DNA from: Symbiodinium kawagutii
Taxonomy: Eukaryota > Sar > Dinophyceae > Suessiales > Symbiodiniaceae
Reading direction: 5' to 3'
DNA length: 64,000 bases
Assembly (NCBI GenBank): GCA_009767595.1
Contig: VSDK01010067.1
Location: 127,409 to 191,408 of the forward strand
The position numbers and the translations under genes are program-made. Shown here one piece after another: positions 55,683-64,000 of the stretch. Every line of letters starts with the position of its first letter. Positions within the stretch are counted from its first letter, which is position 1. Below the pieces are notes generated by a model. It did not search any database. It was not told the DNA's origin and was given only the letters and a program-made list of their open reading frames with translations.

Positions 55683-57110
55683 GCCACTGGGCAGGAACTG
55701 AAAGACCTGGCGGTGACCTGGCGTTCCGGAAACATGGTATACCATTGGTTATTAATGGTGTATAATGGTATACCATTGGTTATTACTTTTAGTGATGGTG
55801 ATTAATGGTGAAGAACAGTAAATCCTGACCATAATGATGATGAATTGCTGCTTAAATGTTTGTTTGATCAGCGGTGAATCATGGAAATTCATGGTTAATC
55901 TGAGGGTTTGATGATGATGGTGATTGATGATGGATCATGGCTATTCATAAATATGAGTCAGAAATGGGTGAGTGTTTGTTAATTATCATGGATCCTCCAC
56001 TGATCATAAATAGGGCAAATGGGGGCACGCCCTCCATTCATGGTTAAGAGGCACTTTTACCGAGGATTATCGGAAGACTACCCATTGGGAAGGCTGAGTA
56101 AGAGAGTGTGAAACTTTCCGATTCAAGGTTTAATCATCCTGAAACCATCATTTGCCATTATCATCAACATCTATCAACAAGCATGACTATTACTGGATTG
56201 ACTAGTGGATGATGGTTATTAATTCCTGCTATTATCATTGCCATGAGCATGGATGGTTCTTTAATCAATTGTGAACAGTCATTGCAATGATACCGCTGTT
56301 AACCACCAGTGATCATGTAGCATCAGCCACTTTCGCATCCCAAGGATACTGGCATTAGGGCAAGCATAGCGAACTACGTTGCGTCAGTTGATTTTATCAT
56401 ATGCACATGATGTTCACTATAAGCACTTCAACTGGGGATGGTAACTTTGAGAAAAATGGGCGCTCGTTGGTATCCCACTAGTTGATACCATGTAGTTGGG
56501 ATAGCAGGATGGTTCGTGGTAGCCCTTCGTCCATCCAACTGGCTCAACTGGTCGATTCCTTGCCAACTGTTACTCACTAGGATCAACCACTGTTGACCAT
56601 CCAAAACGACCATCATGAGCCATAGATTACAGCAATCATGATCAAACCTTGAGATTGTGTTATGTCGGTTATGTTTGTTGGTGTTCGCCACGGAAAAAAG
56701 GCTCTTTTTCACCATTCGAGCAGCCAACGGGCGCTGGCTGACCATCGCAGACCATTGTTTCTTGGTTCTTTGGTCAGTTCATCAATGATGTTAACCATGA
56801 TAGCTGACCTTGAACTATCATTGCTTATTGTTGATTCATGATCATCAACCTTTGATTAGGAATAACAGCGATGAACAATGGTGATTCATACTGATTCATC
56901 CGTAATTTGGCAATGTTCATGACATTCGATGATTGACAATACTATCAACATACATATAAGAATCTATCAACATCCCTAATCATTCAATATCATCATAGAT
57001 CATCATACATAGTCACATAGATATGTACCTGAATCACAAATAATCCCCATGATTCAACCACCTTCACAGGTCAGGTGCTTCCCTGCCCCTGCACCTGTTC
57101 CGGGGCTGAG
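55683..57110. other. Gene F intron 2
   Basis: G/T-rich filler from about 55735 (ATACCATTGG / TTAATGGTG), mixed middle, C/A words before the acceptor. The acceptor is preceded by a strong pyrimidine tract (57079-57100). No gene inside. Confidence 0.5.
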
Positions 57111-57212
57111 GCCATGGTGCTGGTGGACGAGCAGACCTGGGTCAAGGCGGGCATCGAATACTGCGACGGCGTGCCGCGGCTCTCCTGCGTGGTGACCAAC
57201 GACGGGTTCTCA
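57111..57212 (+). CDS. DUF1349 protein, exon 3 (gene F)
   Basis: 34 codons: AMVLVDEQTWVKAGIEYCDG, then VPRLSCVVTNDGFS. W-x-KAGIE-x-x-DG and the following S/C-V-V-V-T-N-D are the signature core of DUF1349, so this is the firmest identification in the gene. The acceptor is at ggggctgag. By homology the exon ends after TTCTCA with a GC donor (gcgccc), since the next family residues (D-W-S) begin exon 4. Confidence 0.85.
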
Positions 57213-57497
57213 GCGCCCGGGCGGAAGCGGAACGGAACACGCGGTGGCTGGGAGGATCTACCACGGTACCTAGTAACTCATAGAATCGAATTGATACAGT
57301 ACTAATAGATGATACTAATGGATGATGCTAAGAGATGATACTTCTAGACTAATTGATGATATTAGTAGAAAGTAGTATCTAGTAGTAGGTAGTAACTAGT
57401 AAGTAGTAGGAGATACGCAACAAGAATATCAGGGATCCACCAACTGCCATGGGTTTTTGCCTCGTGTTGGCATCTCCAGCGATGAGACAACGCCGAG

Positions 57498-57566
57498 GAT
57501 TGGAGCACCCAGGCGTGGCCGGACTGGGATGGAAACTGCACATCGCTGCGCCTGCGGCTGCACAAG
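57498..57566 (+). CDS. DUF1349 protein, exon 4 (gene F)
   Basis: 23 codons: DWSTQAWPDWDGNCTSLRLR, LHK. It joins the preceding ...NDGFS to give the family's S-D-W-S-T and R-L-R-L segment. This frame has no ATG and is neither of the two longer open frames here. Acceptor caacgccgag, GC donor (gcgggg). A more pyrimidine-rich AG 19 bp upstream gives the wrong frame. Confidence 0.75.
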
Positions 57567-58925
57567 GCGGGGACGGCTGGGAAACTTGGAGATGTCACGA
57601 GTCACGAGAGATCGCAGAGATCGCTATCAGGTTCAGTGCTGGTGCTGGCAGTTTCTTGCTGGTGCTGGCGCTGGCAGTCAGCAATATATATATATATTGT
57701 ATATTAGATATCTATGAATATCATCTGGATACACTATGAATCTATGATTTGTTTTGATTCTATCGCATCACTATCATATCATCGTGACCAAGATCACATC
57801 GCAATTGCCCTGAGCCTGTTGTTTCACAGTGAAATAGAAGGATGGGTTCGCTCTGGGTGGTGAGCTGGGCGTATCTCCATTCTAAGGGGCAGCGCCCTCA
57901 ATGACAAGCAGTTCGAACATTTATTGTAATTATATAGTTCCTAAAAAAGGCCTAAGAAGAAACAATCACCATTGATGATAGATAACCGTACCATCATGAA
58001 TCATAAATTAATCATTCACAAGCATGAACTACTATCATCGTCCACTATGAAGCAACGTTTAATAACATTTAGTTACAGTGCCATCATTCACCGTCAAACA
58101 CATTGAGCCATTAGGTTTCAGTCAGTCAGATAGCCATCATGAAATCATTGTAACGGTTAATTAGCCATATGCGGGTTTCTCAGAATAAGGAACCCCTAAA
58201 AATGGCTGGTTTCTGACCATAAATGACTAACATTAGATGATTTGGGGGGTCCCCTGTTTTAAGAAACCCCATCTTTCATTAGTTGAATAAATTGTTGATT
58301 AATTAGCCATTGATCCATGGAGCCATCATTCACCATCAATGATCATCCAAGTGGAGATGACCCATCATCATTCACTACATCAATTTTATCCAGTTAAAAA
58401 GCACTTCACCGTGGCTGAACAGTTACTTCCCGTCGCGCAACCAACATCAACCATCGCTTAAGCATCAATCAATCACAATTCACATCCATTAAGAATCAAT
58501 TGAAACCCAATTAATCTTTCCATCAAACAGTGTCAACCATTGTCAACCATCATCAGCCATGGCTAACCATCATGAGCCACCACATAACTATCACTTCACC
58601 TGTTGGATTTACCATGTCTCAGCCGTCATGAACCTTTGTTGACCATTTTTTGACCGCCGATCCTTTTCATTAACTTTTCTTAACCACTAGTATTGAGCAT
58701 CATTAACCATTATTAGACTTGTTAGCCATTCAGAACCACTCTTATCAACAGTAGCCTTTCTTAACCACTTTATGAACCATTCTTCGCCATCACCAAGCCT
58801 CATCAACCATCACCAAGCCTCATCAACCGCTACTAACCATCATCAACCATCATTGATCAATCCTTATCCCATCTATTGACCGTGCTTATGGATCAATCCT
58901 CATCAACCATCGTCATGTCTCGCAG
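57567..58925. other. Gene F intron 4
   Basis: Short (TA)n near 57684-57698, a CATCCCAACAG-repeat-like block near 57850, MITE copy 9, and a long C/A-rich array from about 58280 to 58915 (CATCAACCATC). Confidence 0.5.
58166..58271. mobile_element. MITE-like element, copy 9
   Basis: CATATGCGGGTTTCTCAGAA on the left and TGTTTTAAGAAACCCCATC on the right; core ATGACTAACATTAGATGATT. Confidence 0.8.
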
Positions 58926-59007
58926 CTCCAGGAGTTCCCAGGTCCCGAGCAGGGCCCTGCCTTGGTGGTGGAGGCTGCGCCCTTTCGTGATGCAGCCAGC
59001 ACTGCAG
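58926..59007 (+). CDS. DUF1349 protein, exon 5 (gene F)
   Basis: Acceptor atgtctcgcag. Frame LQEFPGPEQGPALVVEAAPF, RDAASTA plus one base. G-P-A-L-V-V-E-A fits the DUF1349 strand G-x-A-x-x-V-E. Ending after GCAG with a GC donor (gcgtgg) leaves one base that joins exon 6 in phase. A conventional donor 22 bp later (gtaggt) gives the wrong phase. G/T-rich filler starts at once (GGTTAGTTGG). Confidence 0.6.
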
Positions 59008-59779
59008 GCGTGGGAGCGCTGGGTCTAAGGTAGGTAGGATAACTAAGGTTGGTTAGTTGGTTAGTTGGATATAAGTTGGTTAATAGTTTGTAGTGGTTAA
59101 TAGTCTAACTAGTTCAAGTTTGTTGGTTAGTTTACACCTATAAGTTGGTGAATTGATATTGGTTTGTAGTGATTGATAGTCCTTAAGAGTGGTTGATAGT
59201 GGTAAATAGTGGTAGTTGGTTCATTGTTGTAGTTGTAATAGTGGTTTATGATATTGATAGTATTGATGTTGGTTAGAAAGGGCTATATGGATCTACCCAG
59301 TGGTTGATAGTGGTTAGATTGAGGACGAATGGTCAATCAGCTGGTTGACAATTGATTCGTTGACGAAGCAGCTTCGTTGTTTAACAGCGGTTGATAGTGG
59401 TTCATAGTGGTGAATGTCGTTACTAGCGACTGGGCAATAGTGGTTAATGGTGGTTTATAGTGGTTTGTATGGTTTTATGTTCAACCTAGTGCAAAAATGG
59501 CTAGTGTTGGTTCATGAGGGCAAGAAATGGTGGTGATTTTCATGGAGGAATGTCGCTCAATCATCAAGAGGTGGTCGACCAGCTCTCTACATGGGACATG
59601 GGTCAACCGAAGGAGTATCCCAACAGCTCGACGATGTAGCCGCCAAGGGCACCAAGGGTACCGGACCCACAGCCACCGGTCATTGTTTTTTATGGCTAAT
59701 ACTGATCGTTTTTGAGGGTTGTAGTTTCTATGTTGGTGAATGGTGGCTAGAGGTCGTTCATCGAGTTTTTTTTTAATTA

Positions 59780-59876
59780 TTCTCAGGATCGGGGTACCCC
59801 CTAATCATCCGTGTTACCTGTTCTTAGAAAGAAAGCAGCCAAAACTTTGGGGGTTCCGTGTTTTCAGAAACAACCA
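59780..59876. mobile_element. MITE-like element, copy 10 (degenerate)
   Basis: TTCTCAGGATCGGGGTACCC then CTAATCATCC on the left; ACTTTGGGGGTTCCGTGTTT then TCAGAAACAACC on the right. Confidence 0.6.
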
Positions 59877-60293
59877 AATTAGGCAGAATGACCAACAAGA
59901 ATGCTTTGTCAATGCTGAAGGTTAATCATGGTCAATGATGACTACGCACACAATTACTGGCTGGTGGTTAGGTCCTTATAGCCGTCTAAAGGGGGAGCGG
60001 TTTGGAGCTACCAGGAGTGGTGCAACCAAATGGTAGTTGTAAAAAGAGTAAAAAGTGATAGTAGATTACTGGTCACTATCATGTTTAAGAATGGTGCAAC
60101 ATGATGACCTACAATGGTTATAAAGATGATAGTGACGAAGATGGTTGATAATCGTAAACACTACTGAAAATGGTTTCGCAGGGAGTCAAGAAGGGTCAAC
60201 CATTACCAACCATCACTTTAGCCTCAACCATCAGTACGAGCCATTACCAAGGGTAAAAAGTAGGACTAGTACTGCCTAAAACTCGATGTAGGC

Positions 60294-60779
60294 ATGGCAA
60301 GTGCTTCATCTTACCATCGCGGAGTAGCAGATGATTCTCCAGCTATGTCATGGGGAGGCAGCGGTGGTTGGACTGTTTTCCGCTGGGAAACCAATGGTTG
60401 GGGCACCACCAGCACTCAAAGATATTTCTTAGGGACAAGTTCACCCGAACCTGGTTGGTCAACATGTTGCCAGTTCATGATAATTCAAGTAGAGATATAA
60501 GATAGTTGATAATAGTTGACTTGACTAGTATTTTACGTGGTTTGTATTGATGAGGAACAACATCATTTTTCACCGTGGGACCCGATGTATGAAGAGACCG
60601 ATTGGTACCATCCAACCGATGATCGTGGCAACAGTTTCGCAAGTGACTCGAACCTACATGAAACAAATGACCAGACTGGGTATCCAAGAGATGGTAGTCA
60701 TTATCACCAGGTACCAAACCAAGCAGCTAGTCATAAATACGACCAGCTGATGGCCACTGCCATAAGATGGTGGTCATGA
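60294..60779 (+). pseudogene. Two adjacent coding-like fragments, possibly a decayed retroelement
   Basis: Frame 1 (60294-60500) reads SWGGSGGWTVFRWETNGWGT. Frame 2 (60537-60779) reads EEQHHFSPWDPMYEETDWYH, then HPTDDRGNSFASDSNLHETN. Both are rich in Trp, Tyr, His and acidic residues, have ordinary rather than repeat-like codons, and are separated by stops. The style recalls the N-terminal part of retroelement polyproteins in these algae, but no diagnostic motif (zinc knuckle, protease, RT) is present. Confidence 0.3.
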
Positions 60780-60959
60780 TCAATGGCCATCATTCTCCAA
60801 TATTGATCATCATTATCCAACATTGTGACAATCACAATCAACAGATATGTCGTCATTTGTCATTATCACTATCCATTTGTCAATGATCCAATGGTGTCAT
60901 CCAACAACCCAGGGGTGGCATCGGGGGCCACCACCGGCCCCCAGCTGCGTGGACACCAG

Positions 60960-61078
60960 GTGACTTCGCCTTCGTTCGCATCGCCAGCCTTCGCGACGGT
61001 GGGAAGCCGTGGAAGATGGGCATTTTCGGCTTCGCGCCCATGGAGCAGAAGGGCTGCGAGGCCGGCAGCGCTGTTGTG
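60960..61078 (+). CDS. DUF1349 protein, exon 6 (gene F)
   Basis: Acceptor gtggacaccag. After two bases the frame reads DFAFVRIASLRDGGKPWKMG, then IFGFAPMEQKGCEAGSAVV. F-V-R-I-A-x-L and the V/M-G-x-F/Y-x-x-A/S-P segment are the C-terminal DUF1349 strands. Donor gtaggg is canonical, unlike the others in this gene. Only the last few residues of the fold are missing and should lie in a further exon beyond 61.1 kb. Confidence 0.75.
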
Positions 61079-61640
61079 GTAGGGGCTTGGGCTGATGGTA
61101 GCTGGGAAATGCAAGGGGAATGGTGGGGGATCTAGTGGTCAGAGTGGTTGTGGCTTTGGTTGTGGGTGTTGTTCAGCCCTATGGGCATTGGATTTGAAAC
61201 GTTTGTTTAAGTTCATTGTTGTTAAGATTGGTTCTCGATTTTGCTTTTGTTGTTGCAAATATTTTCAGTGTGATTGTTACTGTTTTTATCATTATTTTTG
61301 TGTGTTTTCAATTTATATCTTTAGATAATGTTTGGGCTTATCAAGCAAAGTATAACATGACAGATGTAAGATAATGTCACTACAATCAAGCATTGTAGTA
61401 TTGATATTTTGCAACCATGGTTATCATGCGGCTTCATCTATGATGATATTATTGTAGCCATTATCACTGATACAGAAATAGTAATGATGCTGAATATTCA
61501 CTACTAACAAAAAATCATCATGATTTGTATTCATGACACTTCTAATAATATATGCGCCAATATGCATGGACTAAAGATGTTTATATCTACGAATAATGGT
61601 GTTTTCAAATTGCGTTGTTATCATTTATAATCTTCAATTA

Positions 61641-61900
61641 TATTCAATTTTGGTTTTTGTAGGGGGGGCCCAAGACTTCGAGGGTCGAGAGCCCCAGGTC
61701 CAGGAACCAAAAAAAAATACAAGAAACAAATATTTCCAGACTCTTCGCCACACCCCCTGACCCCCCCCACTCTTTTTCCAAAGAGTCTGGAAAAATATTG
61801 TGGTTTTTTTGGTTTTGGGTCGCAAAACTAATGATATTTTTTCAATTGTAAATCAAGCTATCAAACATGGCCTATTCAATTGCGGTTTTTGGAGGGGGGC
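61641..61900. repeat. 230-bp unit bounded by direct repeats and holding a hairpin
   Basis: TATTCAATTTTGGTTTTTGT then AGGGGGGGCC at 61641 is repeated as TATTCAATTGCGGTTTTTGG then AGGGGGGCC at 61873. Inside, ATATTTCCAGACTCTT (61727) pairs with AAGAGTCTGGAAAAATAT (61780). Confidence 0.6.
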
Positions 61901-62289
61901 CAACATCATTTACTGAATCATTATTTACATGTTTGTTTTTACCATTATCAAAGTAAGTGGTTCTGGCTATTTCTCGCCTTATTTGGCAATAAAACCTTTC
62001 ATATTCTACATCATTATCCTTTATATTTTTTTGATTTTTTTTGCCCGTCACTAAAAACGGGACTGCCAGGGCGGCCCGTTTTGTATTTGTATCAGTATAT
62101 CAGTGTCGGTTTGGTATAGGGGTGTTTTTTGATGGGACTAGTTCTGATTGTTCTTGTTTTTCTTCTTGGATGAATGGTTGCCGTCCCCAATGCAGGGTTC
62201 AAAAACACATTAATACTATTATTTGAATGATAATATTTTCACCGTTAATGATACTAGGAGTTGTTGTTCTTGTTATCGTTTGTTATCGT

Positions 62290-62339
<50 letters not shown>

Positions 62340-62340
62340 G
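62290..62340 (+). repeat. (TTG)17 microsatellite
   Basis: Perfect 51-nt run followed immediately by CAG. Confidence 0.95.
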
Positions 62341-62894
62341 CAGATGTAAGGCAAGGTTCCGGAAGGTTCCGGGAAGTGGCGATGCAGCTTCCAGTCTCAG
62401 GTTCCGAATGTTCCGAAATGGGGGGTTCAGGCAAGGTGGTGGAAAGTTCGGGAACGTTCTGGAACTAAAACATGAGATTGCGCAGAAGCAGCCTGGGCGG
62501 TATTTACACGAACTCAATGAACGCTTCTTAGGCATGCCATCGTGATCATGCCTCAAATTTCTTTGTTACATACCAATATGCCGCAAAAAAAATACACGCG
62601 GAATCATTCAGATCTGTGGCTCTTGCTGTTAGGGATACCGCCTTAGCTTATTATTTGTTTAAAGAAAATCATTTTTTATAATAAAGATAGATATTGAAAT
62701 AAAAATGCAATTTCACAAAAATAGTAATTATTATATCTACCAAATTATTTATATTTAAATGTGTAGAAATAGGTTTATTTAAAAATATCTTTTATTTTTT
62801 AAATCGATTTTCTTAATTTCCCAAAACACATTGCACCTTATATCAATTTTTAAAAGTAGATATGCATATATATTCAAAAATTATATATATATAT

Positions 62895-63195
62895 TTTTTT
62901 TTTGAGGGTTGCGGTGCAGATATGTGGTGATGTTCCGGAGGATTCCAGTGCAGGTAGTCAATGAGGTTCCACAAGGTTCGGTGGTGAGGTTCTGGTGCAG
63001 CAACCTGGTGAGGTTTTTAAGGGTTCCGGTGCAGATGTTTTGGTGAAAGGTTCCGGTGAAGAGTTGGGCTGCCGATGGCTGATGAGGTTTTGGAGGGTTC
63101 CAGTGCAGGGACTTTGTGATTTTCGGAGGGTTCTAGTGCAGGTGCTTTGCCACGTTCCGCCGAGTTCGGATTTGTTCTTGTGAAGTGCAGACGCT
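62895..63195 (+). repeat. Degenerate ~35-45-bp tandem array (GGTTCCGGTGCAG type)
   Basis: Units GAGGGTTCCAGTGCAGG, TTTAAGGGTTCCGGTGCAGA, TTTTGGAGGGTTCCAGTGCA repeat about seven times. Related GGTTCCGGAAGGTTCCGGG lies at 62351-62375. Confidence 0.7.
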
Positions 63196-64000
63196 TTGTG
63201 AAAAAATGCCGAAACTTTTGAGCTGTTGGGGATAGCGCGTGAGTTTTTTTCAATCGCAGAAATTAGGAAACAAACGCAAGACTGAAGACAAACGATGGAA
63301 GCAAATGACACAAAGGGAGACAAACGAAAGGAGGGGGAATACCAAGACCAGGACGAGATAAAAGACAGGAGATTTCCCGACATAACACCCATGTTCCGGG
63401 AGATGGGAATTACTTAGCCCGAAGAATAGATTATAGTTTACGTAAGAACAAATCCTAAGTTTTAAATAGAAATCGTGTGTCTGGAAATGCCAACCATGTT
63501 CCGGGAAAAAATCATAGACTGCCAAATGAATGTCGAAGGGACATCAGCGAACAATGAGCAGCGAAATGACGCTCAAGAATTGGGGCCGTTTTAGAGGCAT
63601 TCTTGGACCATACCCAACAGGTAAATATTGAACATGGGGGAGATTCTTTCTGCTCCAGGACGCTTGCAATAGTATATCCGCTAATTCTTGTTGGTAAGTA
63701 ATTTCTTTTCTCAGCCGTTTCCTATTATTATTCATGAGTATTGACCGCCAACCACTGTTATGAACCATCATCAATTTTGAGTTTTGCTTGGTTGACTATA
63801 GTTCATTACTTACTATCATTCATCAACCACAGCGAGCGAGAAATGGACCATCACAACCACGGTCAGTCTCCACATCATTAGCCGTCATTAGCCGTTATTT
63901 GACCTGCATGAGAGTCCATTACTTACGAATGAAACAAATAAACCACTTTGTGACAACAACAGCAACAACAACAAGAACATCATCATCAACAACAACAACA

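Larger units (their letters stand above)
59008..60959. other. Gene F intron 5
   Basis: G/T-rich array to about 59520, a short CATCCCAACAG-repeat match at 59617, MITE copy 10, and two coding-like fragments at 60294-60500 and 60537-60779. The fragments are listed separately. Confidence 0.5.
61079..63999. other. Gene F downstream intron or 3' region; no exon recognised
   Basis: G/T-rich start, a direct-repeat/hairpin unit (61641-61900), (TTG)17 at 62290, AT-rich stretch 62640-62890, a GGTTCCGG-type tandem array (62895-63195), and C/A plus CAACAA words at the right edge. Frames on either strand look like repeat shadows. Confidence 0.4.

Noticed and set aside
59613..59670. Small exon reading LDDVAAKGTKGTGPTAT
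   Set aside because: Its start coincides with the CATCCCAACAG dispersed repeat, it has no clear acceptor/donor pair in phase with gene F, and G/T filler lies on its 5' side.
62958..63392. 144-codon minus-strand frame rich in Thr, Pro and Ser
   Set aside because: Over half lies across the GGTTCCGGTGCAG tandem array; no independent coding evidence.
1..64000. tRNA, rRNA, spliced-leader RNA genes and relict spliced-leader sequences
   Set aside because: None was recognised on reading. This is absence of recognition, not a covariance-model search.

Overview
The window looks like nuclear DNA of a dinoflagellate, most likely of the Symbiodiniaceae/Suessiales type. This is inferred from several signs: every gene I can support lies on the + strand; short GC-rich exons sit in kilobase-long, repeat-filled introns; intron starts that reconstruct a known protein fold are GC or GA rather than GT; (TTG)n triplet arrays and degenerate TTTAGGG-type repeats are present; and there is an intronless ubiquitin-like/RCC1-like repeat protein of a kind common in these algae. 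No bacterial operon, rRNA, tRNA or CRISPR feature was recognised.

Layout, left to right. (1) 0-4.6 kb: a small IQ-motif repeat reading frame (2.8-3.1 kb) and weak exon candidates. (2) 4.68-21.69 kb: gene A, a chain of 12 exons whose splice phases all agree (1,395 nt from 4699, 465 codons including TAA); product not recognised. (3) 21.9-23.4 kb: gene B, intronless, ubiquitin-like domain plus ten 41-residue RCC1-like repeats. (4) 25.2-35.1 kb: gene C, six phase-consistent exons, product not recognised. (5) 35.5-39.2 kb: gene D, a multi-pass membrane protein in two long coding blocks; the C-terminal half resembles the plant At3g27390-type uncharacterised membrane proteins. (6) 40.2-43.7 kb: gene E, three exons. 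(7) 45.5 kb to beyond 61 kb: gene F, a DUF1349 (concanavalin-like) protein in six exons, with a first intron of about 9.9 kb.

The introns are the most striking part. Almost every one begins, just after the donor, with a G/T-rich array (GGTTGATGG, GGTTAATAATGG) and ends, just before the acceptor, with the complementary C/A-rich array (CCATCATCAACC, ACCATTAACC). Each intron is therefore a huge imperfect inverted repeat that could fold its two ends together. Scattered through introns are at least ten copies of a palindromic ~107-bp MITE-like element, a second dispersed repeat, three triplet arrays of exactly 17 units, a 27-bp-arm palindrome next to interstitial telomere-like repeats, and a 4-kb adenine-poor CT island with higher-order repeats inside the first intron of gene F.

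Exon boundaries are read by eye from reading frame, GC3 bias, splice signals and phase continuity. They carry an uncertainty of a base or so near homopolymers, and no transcript evidence was available. Genes A, C and E are coherent models, not proven ones. No cooperation between the genes is implied by the sequence beyond shared strand and intron style.
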